49,756 bases of DNA, from positions 1-49,756 of the forward strand of contig JASBZK010000014.1 of assembly GCA_029983505.1 (NCBI GenBank), written 5' to 3'. The translations under genes were made by a program, and so were the position numbers. Positions 26,302 through 34,448 of this stretch are shown here, one piece after another (position 1 is the stretch's first letter; each line of letters starts with the position of its first letter). The stretch comes from Porphyromonas sp. (GTDB taxonomy: Bacteria > Bacteroidota > Bacteroidia > Bacteroidales > Porphyromonadaceae). The notes beneath the pieces are model-generated. The model was given only the letters and a program-made list of their open reading frames with translations, ran no database searches and had not been told where the DNA came from.

Positions 26302-27684
26302 TCACGCTTCGTCTTCGTCGTCCAAAGTGGTGAAGAGGTCGATGAGGGGGCTGCTTTTGGCTATCGTCTCGTCGTACTCCGCCTCCTCGTCCGAGTCCCA
26401 AGTGATGGCGCCACCGCCATAGAAATAGCACCTGTCCCCTTGCTTGAGGATGGTGCGGATAAGGATATTGAAGTCCGCGTCTCCACCGAGGGAGAAGTAC
26501 CCGAGGGAGCCGGTGTAGACGCCTCTCGAGACGGCTTCGACTTCTTCGATGACTTCCACGGCCGCCCGCTTCGGTGCGCCCGTGATGGATCCGCCCGGGA
26601 AGAGGTGCCGCATCAGAGTGATGGCGTCCTCTCCCTCCCTCAGTCTGCCCTCTATAGTGGAGACGAGATGGTGAACGTTGGCGTACGACTCGAGGCGGTA
26701 CATCTCGTCCACCCGGACGCTCTCGGGGATGCAGGAGAGGGAGAGGTCGTTGCGCATCAGGTCGACGATCATCAGTAGCTCCGAGATGTCTTTCTCACTG
26801 TGGATAAGCGTCTCTCGTGCCTCTAAGTCTTCTTCTGCCGTCCTACCCCTCGCGATGGTGCCTTTGATCGGTCTTGTGGTGACGACTCTGCTCCTGCTCT
26901 CGAAGAGGCGCTCAGGGGAGGAAGAGAGGACTTGGTACGGGCCGAAGTCCATATAGGTCATAAAGTCGGCGGGATTTTTCTTTCGGAGCTGCGTGTAGAG
27001 CGTGACGGGGTCTGCGGTGTCGCGGGCTTCAAAGAACTGCGAGAGGTTGACTTCGTACACGTCGCCCTTGCGGATATGCGCCTTGATCTTGCGGAACCCG
27101 TCGAAGTACAGGCTTTCGTCCGGGAAGATCAGTCCCGAGAGACGCTTCTCCCGTCTCTCTCCGTCCTCCTCCGCTTTGAGATCCTCCGAAAGGACTTTTT
27201 CCCAAAAGCCGACCTCCGCCTCATCCAGATAGTGAAGGGTGTACTTCCCGCTCCCGGTGTCCCACTCGAGGACGGACGTGTAGATGCCGAAGAAAAGGTC
27301 CCACACTTCTGCGGGCTTATCATTAGTAAAGTCGAGACCGAGGTTATGCGCGGTGAAGTCGTAGCTGAGACAGCCCACGGCGCCGCAAGTGAGTCCCGGG
27401 GAGGCCTCCGACTTGGGGTACTTGTCCAGCAGCTCCCGAAGCACGCCGAGCGGATCTTCTGTCGTAAAGAGCCTCTTGTCCGGACCTTCGACGATGACCT
27501 CATTGCCCCGGGACTTCAAAGTCTCCCGGGGATTGCAGCCGAGGTAACTCCTATTGCCGAGGTTTTTGTCTCCCTTGGCGCTGTCGAGGAAAAAAGGCAT
27601 CTTTTCGCCCCTTATCCTCCGTAGTATCTCCAAAGGCGGGAGGGAGGTCTCGACAGGCTTATTTTTGATGGTGGCGTATCTCAT
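26302..27684 (-). CDS. pabB: Aminodeoxychorismate synthase component I
   Basis: Predicted 460-residue chorismate-using enzyme; with PabA it makes 4-amino-4-deoxychorismate for folate. Seen: DVYEVNLSQFFEAR, SSSPERLFE, TRPIKGTIARG (the PIKGT Lys is diagnostic of PabB, where anthranilate synthase has Ala), DLMRNDLS, HHLVSTIEGRL and PGGSITGAPK near the end. The upstream frame begins with a TTG at 27699, but ATG 27684 fits the family better and overlaps the 3' end of pabA by 26 bp, so the genes are translationally coupled. Ends 1 bp before pabC. Confidence 0.93.
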   Translation of the reverse strand: MRYATIKNKPVETSLPPLEILRRIRGEKMPFFLDSAKGDKNLGNRSYLGCNPRETLKSRGNEVIVEGPDKRLFTTEDPLGVLRELLDKYPKSEASPGLTCGAVGCLSYDFTAHNLGLDFTNDKPAEVWDLFFGIYTSVLEWDTGSGKYTLHYLDEAEVGFWEKVLSEDLKAEEDGERREKRLSGLIFPDESLYFDGFRKIKAHIRKGDVYEVNLSQFFEARDTADPVTLYTQLRKKNPADFMTYMDFGPYQVLSSSPERLFESRSRVVTTRPIKGTIARGRTAEEDLEARETLIHSEKDISELLMIVDLMRNDLSLSCIPESVRVDEMYRLESYANVHHLVSTIEGRLREGEDAITLMRHLFPGGSITGAPKRAAVEVIEEVEAVSRGVYTGSLGYFSLGGDADFNILIRTILKQGDRCYFYGGGAITWDSDEEAEYDETIAKSSPLIDLFTTLDDEDEA

Positions 27685-28252
27685 AGAGGAAGTTTTCAAT
27701 CATAGTCAGTCCGTGCCGTGTCCCCACGCTCTCGGGGTGAAACTGCACCGTCTCCACCCTGCGGGTCTCATCCCTCAGCCCCATAATCACGCCGTCCGCC
27801 GTCCGTGAGGTGACACGCACCGTCCCAAAAGAATCCCCCACGAAAGGCGCATCCGAGACAATGAGGGAGTGGTACCTCATCACTTCGAGGGGCGAGGGGA
27901 GGTCCCTAAACAGCCCTTTGCCGTCGTGCGTGATGGGTGAAATCTTGCCGTGCATCGGTCTCGGGCCTTCGACGACGGGGATGCCGAGGGAAGAGGCAAA
28001 AGCCTGATGCCCGAGGCAGACGCCGAGTATGGGGATGCATCCCGAGAGGCGACGGAAGATCTCGAGCGAAAGAGGGGCGTCTTCCGGCCTTTTGGGACCC
28101 GGAGAGATGCAGATCGCTTCCGGTGCAAGCGCCGTGATTCGCCCGATATCCGTCCGGTCATTGAGACGCACCTCCACCTCCTCGCCCAAGAGACGGAAGT
28201 AGGTGACGAGGTTGTAGGTGAAAGAGTCGTAGTTATCGATGATTAAGATCAT
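27659..28252 (-). CDS. pabA: Aminodeoxychorismate synthase glutamine amidotransferase component
   Basis: Predicted 197-residue class-I glutamine amidotransferase that supplies ammonia to PabB. Seen: MILIIDNYDSFTYNLVTYF at the N-terminus, ISPGPKRPED, the nucleophile motif ILGVCLGHQAFA (Cys near residue 79), and FHPESVGT with the catalytic His and Glu. ATG 28252 gives the family's exact start; the frame extends upstream without a plausible start. A TAnnTTTG box ends only 8 bp before this ATG, so the mRNA may have almost no leader. First gene of pabA-pabB-pabC. The same subunit type can serve anthranilate synthase, but the linked pabB is PabB-like. Confidence 0.93.
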   Translation of the reverse strand: MILIIDNYDSFTYNLVTYFRLLGEEVEVRLNDRTDIGRITALAPEAICISPGPKRPEDAPLSLEIFRRLSGCIPILGVCLGHQAFASSLGIPVVEGPRPMHGKISPITHDGKGLFRDLPSPLEVMRYHSLIVSDAPFVGDSFGTVRVTSRTADGVIMGLRDETRRVETVQFHPESVGTRHGLTMIENFLYEIRHHQK

Positions 28253-28260
28253 AACACAGG

Positions 28261-28268
28261 CAAAGGTA
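28261..28268 (-). promoter_or_regulatory. Candidate -7 box (TACCTTTG) for pabABC, near-leaderless
   Basis: Reads TACCTTTG on the minus strand, 8 bp before the pabA ATG, implying a leader of only a few bases. No clear -33 TTTG is seen. Confidence 0.45.
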
Positions 28269-28310
28269 ACGCTTTTTCGCCCTATGTGTGGGGAGAGAAA
28301 AGGTGCGGAC

Positions 28311-28354
28311 AAAAAAATAAACGGCTCTTGATGCCGGATGGAATCAAAAGCCGT
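28311..28354 (-). terminator. Intrinsic terminator of tRNA-His
   Basis: On the minus strand ACGGCTTTTGAT pairs with ATCAAGAGCCGT (28321-28354), followed by TTATTTTTTT. It starts 13 bases past the tRNA 3' end. Confidence 0.88.
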
Positions 28355-28366
28355 CTAAAATGAGAG

Positions 28367-28440
28367 GGTGACCAGAGGGTTTCGAACCCTCGACAACCGG
28401 AACCACAATCCGGTGCTCTACCAACTGAGCTATGGTCACC
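28367..28440 (-). tRNA. tRNA-His (GTG)
   Basis: Full cloverleaf on the minus strand: acceptor GTGACCA/TGGTCAC, D-arm GCTC-AGTTGGTA-GAGC, anticodon stem CCGGA/TCCGG with loop TTGTGGT (anticodon GTG), and T-arm GAGGG-TTCGAAA-CCCTC. The extra G at position -1 (28440) faces C73 (28367), the identity pair specific to histidine tRNA. The 3' CCA is not encoded. It has its own promoter (28488-28517) and terminator. Confidence 0.98.
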
Positions 28441-28487
28441 ATATTGACCGCTTACCCGAAGTCATTGTTTCTTTCGGAAAGCTTGTG

Positions 28488-28517
28488 CAAAGATACCAAA
28501 AGTTTGGATACTGCAAA
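28488..28517 (-). promoter_or_regulatory. Consensus promoter of tRNA-His
   Basis: On the minus strand TTTTG (28513-28517) and TATCTTTG (28488-28495), 17 bp apart, a close fit to the Bacteroidota TTTG/TAnnTTTG promoter; predicted start about 40 bases before the tRNA. Confidence 0.72.
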
Positions 28518-28598
28518 ATAACTCTTCTCCGTACCCTTAAAAATTTGCCTTCCGTTTGCGACGCCCAAACTCCCGGCTTCGAACTCCGAACGAAAAGA

Positions 28599-28678
28599 GA
28601 TACGTACCGAGACGTTTTTCTCGGTCTGTACGAGAAGGAGACCAGATACGTACCGCGGAGATCTTCCCGGTACGTACC
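28599..28678. repeat. 80-bp four-box intergenic repeat, copy H
   Basis: Boxes start at 28599 (GATACGTACC), 28623 (GGTCTGTACG), 28645 (GATACGTACC) and 28669 (GGTACGTACC). Lies in the divergent gap between tRNA-His and the PD40-like gene; besides promoters nothing else is seen. Confidence 0.86.
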
Positions 28679-28699
28679 CCGTCTAATACTTATTTTGTG

Positions 28700-28707
28700 T
28701 AAATTTG
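28700..28707 (+). promoter_or_regulatory. Candidate -7 box (TAAATTTG) for the PD40-like gene
   Basis: TAAATTTG matches TAnnTTTG 55 bp before the start at 28762. No -33 match at the right distance. Confidence 0.4.
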
Positions 28708-28761
28708 AAAGGCGTACCGAAAAGGCACGCCCTCTGCGACTCTGTTTTTACCCCCTAAATA

Positions 28762-30066
28762 ATGAAGAATAGGTTTAGATCCTCTCTCATATATCCGCTC
28801 TTTCTTACACTCGCCGTGCCCGCCCTTGCAGCAGCACAGCCCGAGGCAGCCGCTCCCGGTGACAGCACCGTCCTCACACCTTTCGAGAAGGCACACCGAG
28901 ACTTGGCGTCAGGAGACTATGATGCCGTGGCGGAGTACCAAAAAGGTCTCGGCAAAAAAGAGGCGGCGACCCCGGATCAAAAGATGCTCTCTGCGGAGCT
29001 GTCCCTTGCACGCTTCGATCCCGCGCACGCCTCCACGCTCCTTAGCGGTATGGCGCGAAAGAAGGTAAAGGACGAGGCGCTCCTTGAGCGCTTGACCATA
29101 CTGGTACAGAGGGAGGAAAGGATGCTGCAGTCGGCGCTGCCGGTCGCCCTTGTGGGCGCACCCCGGAGGGGGACCTCTTCCGAGGTCTTGAGGTCGATAA
29201 CGGAGATGGCTGCTCCGGCAGGTCAAATCTCCGAGAAGTCCTTTGCTCCTGCGGATGGCAAAGTCCGTTGGCAGGTGATCCCCAAAGCGGGCGGAGGCGA
29301 GACGTTCGGTCTCGTGTACCGATTGGGAGATTGGTCGTGGGATGAGGCGAATGTGGAAGAGGTGACGGTGCTCGGGCTCGATTCCTTGGGCAAGTTTTCA
29401 TACCCCTTCCTCCTCTCCGACGGCGAAACCCTTTACTTCTCCTACTCGGGGCCCGAGACACTCGGCGGGCGGGACATCTTCGTGAGCCGCTACGATGCGG
29501 AGACGCATACGCTCCTTGTGCCGCAGCAGTTGCCCATACCGGTCAATTCTCACGCCGACGACTATGCCTACATCTACGACGAAGCGACCGAAACGGGCGC
29601 CTTCGTTACGGATAGGGACAGTCCGGAGGGCAGTGCCACACTTGTCAAATACACCAAGGGCGAAGCCGGCGCCCTTCCTGCCTCCAAAGACTCGCTCTCG
29701 GCTTATTTCCTTTTCAGAGCCTATGAGGCAAAGCCCGACGCTCCGATGTTTGAGGGACGCGCGGTTCAGCCCGAATCGGTCAAGGAACCCCTTGTCCGGA
29801 TCAAAGACCGCACCATTTACGGCAAAAAAGACCTCCAAAATCCCGCCTCGGCAAGCATCCTGGACCGCTATCTCGCCCTTGAGAGCAGTATGCTGTCGGA
29901 GACTGCACGCCTCAGAGACTTGAGAGGGGAGTATGCGAAAGGCGGCGCCTCCAAAAAATCCGTCTCCTCGGAGATACTTGCGCTCGAAAACGAATTGAAA
30001 GGGCGCAGAGCCGAGCTCCGCACCCTACTGAACGAACTCATCAAGAGCGAAGCCGGCACCCATTGA
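28762..30066 (+). CDS. Exported PD40/β-propeller-like protein of unknown function
   Basis: Predicted 434-residue exported protein. Seen: signal peptide (residues about 1-26, ending LAAAQ), a helical TPR-like region (about 35-130: HRDLASGDYDAVAEY, LSLARFDPAHASTLL), then WD40-like strands including PFLLSDGETLYFSYSG and GGRDIFVSRYD (PD40-type, residues about 212-245) and DDYAYIYDEATETGAFVTDRD, ending in a charged, coiled-coil-like tail (about 370-430). PD40 segments with this DG-LYF-S-GP-GG-DIF pattern occur in Bacteroidota envelope proteins, including some T9SS-linked ones. No specific function is claimed. The NfeD gene follows after 52 bp. Confidence 0.75.
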   Translation: MKNRFRSSLIYPLFLTLAVPALAAAQPEAAAPGDSTVLTPFEKAHRDLASGDYDAVAEYQKGLGKKEAATPDQKMLSAELSLARFDPAHASTLLSGMARKKVKDEALLERLTILVQREERMLQSALPVALVGAPRRGTSSEVLRSITEMAAPAGQISEKSFAPADGKVRWQVIPKAGGGETFGLVYRLGDWSWDEANVEEVTVLGLDSLGKFSYPFLLSDGETLYFSYSGPETLGGRDIFVSRYDAETHTLLVPQQLPIPVNSHADDYAYIYDEATETGAFVTDRDSPEGSATLVKYTKGEAGALPASKDSLSAYFLFRAYEAKPDAPMFEGRAVQPESVKEPLVRIKDRTIYGKKDLQNPASASILDRYLALESSMLSETARLRDLRGEYAKGGASKKSVSSEILALENELKGRRAELRTLLNELIKSEAGTH

Positions 30067-30118
30067 ACACCCAAAAAGTCCCCACATAATACCACACAAA
30101 ATAAACCCTTAGAAGCCT

Positions 30119-30640
30119 ATGAGCCTGACTGTACTTATCCTCCTCACCATCGTGGCGGCTGTCGTCGTCGCTGCGCTTATCCTGGGTGAAATCTTTTTCC
30201 TCCCCGGCTTCGGACTGCCCGGCATCCTCGGAGGTCTCGGACTGATCGGGATTAGCGGCTACCTCTTTCTCTCAGGCTATGGCACCCTCGGGATGATTTT
30301 TATCGTCATCGTGGCCGTCCTCTTTGCACTCGGCTTTTGGCTTTTGAGCAAAAGGGATCTCAAGGGGTTTGCCCTTAGCGAAAAGGTGGAGGAGAAAGTC
30401 AACGTCCTGCCGCCCTCCCTCAATCGGGGCGATCGCGGCATCGCGCGAAGCCGTCTCACCCTCGGGGGCAACGCCGAGATAGAGGGCGAGATCTTTTATG
30501 TCGAGAGCGAGGAGGGGTTTATTATGGAGGGGACGCCCATCTATGTCTCGCGGATTGAGAATAACAAAGTCTTTGTGCGCGTCATTAAGGACGACTTGAT
30601 GTACGGGCCGAAAGGCGGCCAATCTTCCCCTGCCGTCTGA
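30119..30640 (+). CDS. NfeD-family membrane protein
   Basis: Predicted 173-residue inner-membrane protein. Seen: three or four hydrophobic segments in residues 1-80 with the LPGFGLPGILGGLGLIG motif, then a soluble C-terminal OB-fold-like NfeD domain (GDRGIARSRLTLGGNAEIEGEIFYVESE, GTPIYVSRIENNKVFV). NfeD proteins commonly lie beside flotillin/stomatin-family genes and act with them in membrane organisation. Here the flotillin-like floA is the next gene, 181 bp away with repeat copy I between. It lacks the N-terminal ClpP-like protease domain of the long NfeD form. Confidence 0.88.
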   Translation: MSLTVLILLTIVAAVVVAALILGEIFFLPGFGLPGILGGLGLIGISGYLFLSGYGTLGMIFIVIVAVLFALGFWLLSKRDLKGFALSEKVEEKVNVLPPSLNRGDRGIARSRLTLGGNAEIEGEIFYVESEEGFIMEGTPIYVSRIENNKVFVRVIKDDLMYGPKGGQSSPAV

Positions 30641-30674
30641 CCGGATGTGAGCAGACCGACGGAGGAAAAAATCT

Positions 30675-30754
30675 CGGCCGTACCGAGACAAACTTTTAGT
30701 ACAGACCCACGCGGGAGCCGGATACGTACCGGGGAGACTTTTTTGGTCTGTATC
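30675..30754. repeat. 80-bp four-box intergenic repeat, copy I
   Basis: Boxes start at 30675 (CGGCCGTACC), 30698 (AGTACAGACC), 30721 (GATACGTACC) and 30745 (GGTCTGTATC). It separates the functionally linked NfeD and floA genes. Confidence 0.83.
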
Positions 30755-30821
30755 TCGTTTGTCCCCGGGACGCGCCTCCGATGAAACACCGAACTTTATT
30801 TCAAATCAAATACTTCAACCT

Positions 30822-31826
30822 ATGGAACCTTTTCTATTCCAAAACTCACTGGTGATCTGGACCGTGTTTGCCGCCATCGCGCTCATTGTCCTCATCATCT
30901 TTCTCCGCTACTTTCCCATCTTGCTCTGGGTGTCCACCACTGCATCCGGCGTGAATATCTCGCTGTGGCAACTCTTCCTGATGCGCATCCGCAACGTCCC
31001 GCCCGACGTCATCGCCAAAGCAATGGTCGAAGCCCACAAAGCCGGGCTCTCCCTCACCCGCGACGAGCTCGAAGCGCATTATCTCGCAGGGGGACACGTC
31101 TCGCAAGTGGTGCACGCACTCGTGAGTGCCAATAAAGCAAACATAGACCTGCCTTTCGGCATGGCGGCTGCCATCGACCTCGCAGGGCGTGACGTCCTCG
31201 ACGCTGTGCAGATGTCCGTCAACCCCAAGGTCATCGACACCCCGCCCGTGACCGCCGTCGCCAAAGACGGCATCCAGCTCATCGCCAAAGCCCGTGTCAC
31301 CGTCCGCGCCAATATCCGTCAGCTCGTCGGCGGGGCAGGCGAAGAGACCATCCTCGCACGTGTCGGCGAAGGCATCGTCACCAGCATCGGCTCCTCGGAC
31401 CGCCACACCATCGTCCTCGAAAACCCCGATACCATCTCCAAACTCGTCCTCAAGAAAGGCCTTGATGCCGGTACGGCTTTCGAGATCCTCTCCATCGATA
31501 TCGCAGACATCGACATCGGTAAGAATATCGGTGCCGTCCTCCAGATGGACCAGGCTCAGGCGGACAAAAACATCGCACAGGCCAAAGCCGAAGAGCGCCG
31601 TGCCATGGCTGTGGCACAGGAGCAAGAGATGCGCGCCCTCGCCCAGCAAGCCCGTGCCAAGGTCATCGAAGCCGAAGCCGAAGTCCCTCTTGCCATGGCA
31701 GAGGCTTTCCGAAACGGCAATCTCGGAATCATGGACTACTACAAGTTCAAGAACATTCAAGCCGACACTGCGATGCGCGATTCCATCGCAGGCGAAACCG
31801 GCAATCCCTCCAATACCAATAAATAA
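30822..31826 (+). CDS. floA: Flotillin-like protein FloA
   Basis: Predicted 334-residue membrane-associated protein of the FloA (former UPF0365) family, which forms functional membrane microdomains. Seen: one N-terminal hydrophobic segment (about residues 9-32) with FLRYFPILLW, the VSTTASGVNISLWQLFLMRIRNVPP segment shown here as ASGVNISLWQLFLMRIR, DLPFGMAAAIDLAGRDVLDAV, an SPFH-like region (KARVTVRANIRQLVGGAGEETILARVGEG in part), and a long Ala/Glu/Gln-rich coiled coil (about 245-305). ATG 30822 matches the family start; the upstream-open frame is ignored. It is followed by the uridine phosphorylase after 8 bp. Confidence 0.94.
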   Translation: MEPFLFQNSLVIWTVFAAIALIVLIIFLRYFPILLWVSTTASGVNISLWQLFLMRIRNVPPDVIAKAMVEAHKAGLSLTRDELEAHYLAGGHVSQVVHALVSANKANIDLPFGMAAAIDLAGRDVLDAVQMSVNPKVIDTPPVTAVAKDGIQLIAKARVTVRANIRQLVGGAGEETILARVGEGIVTSIGSSDRHTIVLENPDTISKLVLKKGLDAGTAFEILSIDIADIDIGKNIGAVLQMDQAQADKNIAQAKAEERRAMAVAQEQEMRALAQQARAKVIEAEAEVPLAMAEAFRNGNLGIMDYYKFKNIQADTAMRDSIAGETGNPSNTNK

Positions 31827-31834
31827 AAACTATT

Positions 31835-32725
31835 ATGCCCGAAGAAAATCATCCTTTCGTCATACCCCCTTCCGAACTCATCATTAACGACGACGGCAGC
31901 ATCTTTCACCTCCACCTCAAGCCCGGGGACATAGCCGACAAACTTATTATCTGCGGGGATCCCTCCCGCGTGGATATGATAGCGGCCAACTTCGACACCC
32001 GTGAGGTCGACGTCACGAGCAGGGAGTTTCACACCATCACAGGCACCTACAAAGGCAAACGCGTCACCGCCCTCTCCCACGGCATAGGTGGGGACAATAT
32101 CGAAATCGTGCTCAATGAGCTCGACGCCCTCGCCAATATCGACTTCCAGACCCGCACCGCGAAAAAAGACCTCAAGAGCCTCACCATCGTGCGCGTCGGC
32201 ACCAGTGGCGGGCTTCAGGACTTCACGCCCATCGGCTCCTATGTGGCAGCGTCCTATGCCATCGGCTTCGACGGCGTACTCCACTTCTACGCCGACGAGG
32301 ACGAAGTGGTGGATCACGACTTCGAGAAGGCGCTCCGCGAACAGCTGAAGTGGAACATTTACGGGCTCAAACCCTACGTCGTAAAGGCTCCGGACGACCT
32401 TTTGAGCAAAATCACGGACGGCACGGACATCGTGAAAGGTGCCACCATCGCTTGCAACGGCTTCTACGCGCCTCAGGGACGGCGCTTGCGTGGTAAGTTG
32501 GCAGACCCCGAAATGAATGCCAAGATTGGCGTCTTCGAGTACCGTGGGCAGAAGATCACGAACTTCGAGATGGAATCCTCCGCACTCGCCGGCATCGGCG
32601 CCATCCTCGGTCACAAGGTACTCACGGTCTGCACCATCATCGCGGGCAGAAAGAGCGAAGAGATGAATACGAACTACAAAGGCACCATCGAAGACCTCGT
32701 CCGTATCGTACTCGACCGCATCTGA
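31835..32725 (+). CDS. udp: Nucleoside phosphorylase, uridine phosphorylase-like
   Basis: Predicted 296-residue NP-I family enzyme splitting nucleosides with phosphate. Seen: ADKLIICGDPSRVDMIA (phosphate-binding GDPxR), SHGIGGDNIEIVLNEL, IVRVGTSGGLQ, and TNFEMESSALAGIGAILG (ribose-binding MES). The FEMES motif and overall order fit uridine phosphorylase better than purine nucleoside phosphorylase, but specificity is inferred. It starts 8 bp after floA, so they share a transcript though no functional link is evident. A hairpin-rich repeat (copy J) follows. Confidence 0.88.
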   Translation: MPEENHPFVIPPSELIINDDGSIFHLHLKPGDIADKLIICGDPSRVDMIAANFDTREVDVTSREFHTITGTYKGKRVTALSHGIGGDNIEIVLNELDALANIDFQTRTAKKDLKSLTIVRVGTSGGLQDFTPIGSYVAASYAIGFDGVLHFYADEDEVVDHDFEKALREQLKWNIYGLKPYVVKAPDDLLSKITDGTDIVKGATIACNGFYAPQGRRLRGKLADPEMNAKIGVFEYRGQKITNFEMESSALAGIGAILGHKVLTVCTIIAGRKSEEMNTNYKGTIEDLVRIVLDRI

Positions 32726-32768
32726 CCCGGACCCCGACATACGCCTCACTCAGAAGGGAGAAAAACGA

Positions 32769-32848
32769 GACCCGTACCGAGAGAATCTTCTCGGTACGGG
32801 TCTCTTTCCTTTCCGGTACAGGCCCGGACAATTGTCCCGGCCTGTACC
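32769..32848. repeat. 80-bp four-box intergenic repeat, copy J (most palindromic)
   Basis: Boxes start at 32769 (GACCCGTACC), 32793 (GGTACGGGTC), 32815 (GGTACAGGCC) and 32839 (GGCCTGTACC). Boxes 1-2 and 3-4 are perfect reverse complements, and pairing extends inward (CGAGAGAATCTTCTCG, CGGACAATTGTCCCG), so each half could form a long hairpin. It lies between convergent udp and pgk and could act as a terminator for both. Confidence 0.9.
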
Positions 32849-32865
32849 TCGTTGGTCTCTCGTAT

Positions 32866-34122
32866 TTACTTCTCGATGGCAGCGATGCCGGGCAGTTCTT
32901 TACCTTCGATGGCTTCGAGGAGCGCGCCGCCGCCGGTGGAGACATAGCTTACCTTATCGGCGTAGCCGTACTTATTGACCGCAGCCACGGAGTCACCGCC
33001 GCCGACGAGCGAATAGGCGCCGTTCTTGGTCGCTTCGGCCACCGCTTCCGCAATCGCCTTGGTGCCTTCACCGAAGTTGTCGAACTCGAAGACGCCCGCA
33101 GGACCGTTCCAGAGGATCGTCTTGGACTCGAGGATGGCTTTGCGGAAAATCTCCCGTGTCTCGGTGCCGATATCCATCCCCAACCATCCGTCGGGAATCG
33201 CGTCGCTGTGTGCGATTTTCTTCTGAGCTTCGTTATCGAACTTGTCGGCGATCACGGAGTCCGTGCCCAAGAGCAGGTTCACGCCCTTTCCTTTTGCCTC
33301 TTTCTGGAGGTCAAGAGCCAGGTCGAGCTTATCGTCTTCCACGATGGAATTGCCGATCTTGCCGCCATTGGCTTTCATAAAGGTATAGGTCATACCTCCC
33401 GTGAGGATGAGGTTGTCGACCTTGGTGAGGAGGTTGCGGATGATTTCGATCTTGGTGGATACCTTGGAGCCTCCCATAATGGCCGTGAAGGGGTGCTCTA
33501 CGTTTTGCATCACTTTCTTGACCGCAGAGACTTCCTTGTCCATCAGGTAGCCAAACATCTTGTGGTCACCGTCGAAATAGTCGGCGATAAGCGCCGTGGA
33601 GGCATGCGCACGGTGTGCGGTGCCGAAGGCGTCATTGACATAGACGTCGGCGAGAGCGGCGAGTTTTTTGGTAAAGTCCTTCTGTGACGCCTTGACTTCC
33701 TTCTTGGCTGCTGCTTTTTCTTCGTCCGTAGCGTCGTCGGAGAGTCTCGGTTTGCCTTCTTCTTCGGCATAAAAGCGGAGATTTTCGAGGAGCAGGACTT
33801 CGCCGTCTTTGAGGTTCTTGCTCATCTCGAGTGCTTCGGCAGAGGCGCAGTCTTCGGCAAACTTAACCTTGGTGCCGAGCAGCTCTTCGAGGTGGGCGAG
33901 GATATGTTTGAGCGAAAACTTGGGGTCCACTTTCTTCGGGCGTCCGAGGTGGGAGCCGATGATGAGGCGACCGCCGTCTGCGATGATTTTTTTGAGCGTC
34001 GGGAGGGCGGCGCGCATACGGGTGTCATCAGTGATGTGAAAGTTTTCGTCAAGCGGGACATTAAAGTCGACACGCACGAAGACTCTCTTTCCGCTGAAGT
34101 TGTAGTGTTCAATCTTTGCCAT
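32866..34122 (-). CDS. pgk: Phosphoglycerate kinase
   Basis: Predicted 418-residue glycolytic enzyme making ATP and 3-phosphoglycerate. Seen: RVFVRVDFNVPLDENFHITDDTRM in part as VFVRVDFNVPLDE, IGSHLGRPKK, the KVLLLENLRF-like EVLLLENLRFY, VNDAFGTAHRAHAST, MGGSKVSTKIEIIRNLL, LILTGGMTYTFMKANG, and the ATP-site GGGDSVAAVNKYG with VSTGGGALLEAIEG. The frame is open 75 codons upstream, but ATG 34122 is the family start. An internal charged stretch (DDATDEEKAAAKKEVKAS) slightly lengthens it. The leader carries a hairpin at 34214 and a promoter near 34268. Confidence 0.97.
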   Translation of the reverse strand: MAKIEHYNFSGKRVFVRVDFNVPLDENFHITDDTRMRAALPTLKKIIADGGRLIIGSHLGRPKKVDPKFSLKHILAHLEELLGTKVKFAEDCASAEALEMSKNLKDGEVLLLENLRFYAEEEGKPRLSDDATDEEKAAAKKEVKASQKDFTKKLAALADVYVNDAFGTAHRAHASTALIADYFDGDHKMFGYLMDKEVSAVKKVMQNVEHPFTAIMGGSKVSTKIEIIRNLLTKVDNLILTGGMTYTFMKANGGKIGNSIVEDDKLDLALDLQKEAKGKGVNLLLGTDSVIADKFDNEAQKKIAHSDAIPDGWLGMDIGTETREIFRKAILESKTILWNGPAGVFEFDNFGEGTKAIAEAVAEATKNGAYSLVGGGDSVAAVNKYGYADKVSYVSTGGGALLEAIEGKELPGIAAIEK

Positions 34123-34213
34123 GAGCTGTCTTGTAGTGTGTTTGAATAAATCTATATTTTGATATGTTGTGTCGTTGTCGAAATAGCCATCCGCGTCAGA
34201 GGGCGTGTCCCCG

Positions 34214-34234
34214 GTGTTTTGCGAAGCAAAACAC
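34214..34234 (-). promoter_or_regulatory. Perfect hairpin in the pgk mRNA leader
   Basis: Minus strand GTGTTTTGC-TTC-GCAAAACAC: 9-bp perfect stem, 3-base loop. It lies about 30 bases after the predicted start and 90 bases before the pgk ATG. No T-run follows, so a stability or control element is more likely than a terminator; function unknown. Confidence 0.55.
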
Positions 34235-34267
34235 TTTCGAGCGCACCCCCTTGCGGCTCTTATTCTG

Positions 34268-34275
34268 CAAATATA
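34268..34275 (-). promoter_or_regulatory. Candidate -7 box (TATATTTG) for pgk
   Basis: Reads TATATTTG on the minus strand, matching TAnnTTTG; gives a leader of about 140 bases. -33 box unclear. Confidence 0.5.
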
Positions 34276-34448
34276 CCCCTTTTTGGAAAGAGGCGGTTCT
34301 TTGTGGCTCTTGTTTCTCTCCGGGGCACATTCCTGTGTCAAGAGCAACGATCGAGGTCAGGGCTTAAGTAAGAAAGTTTCAAAAGGCGTTTGGTAGAGTC
34401 TTTCGCATCCGGAGTCCCCCGTTCAAAGGTCTATACTGACAAAAAAAT

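Noticed and set aside
27659..28312. An upstream start for pabA adding 20 residues
   Set aside because: The family begins at MILIIDNYDSF; the extension would place the start upstream of the promoter-like box.
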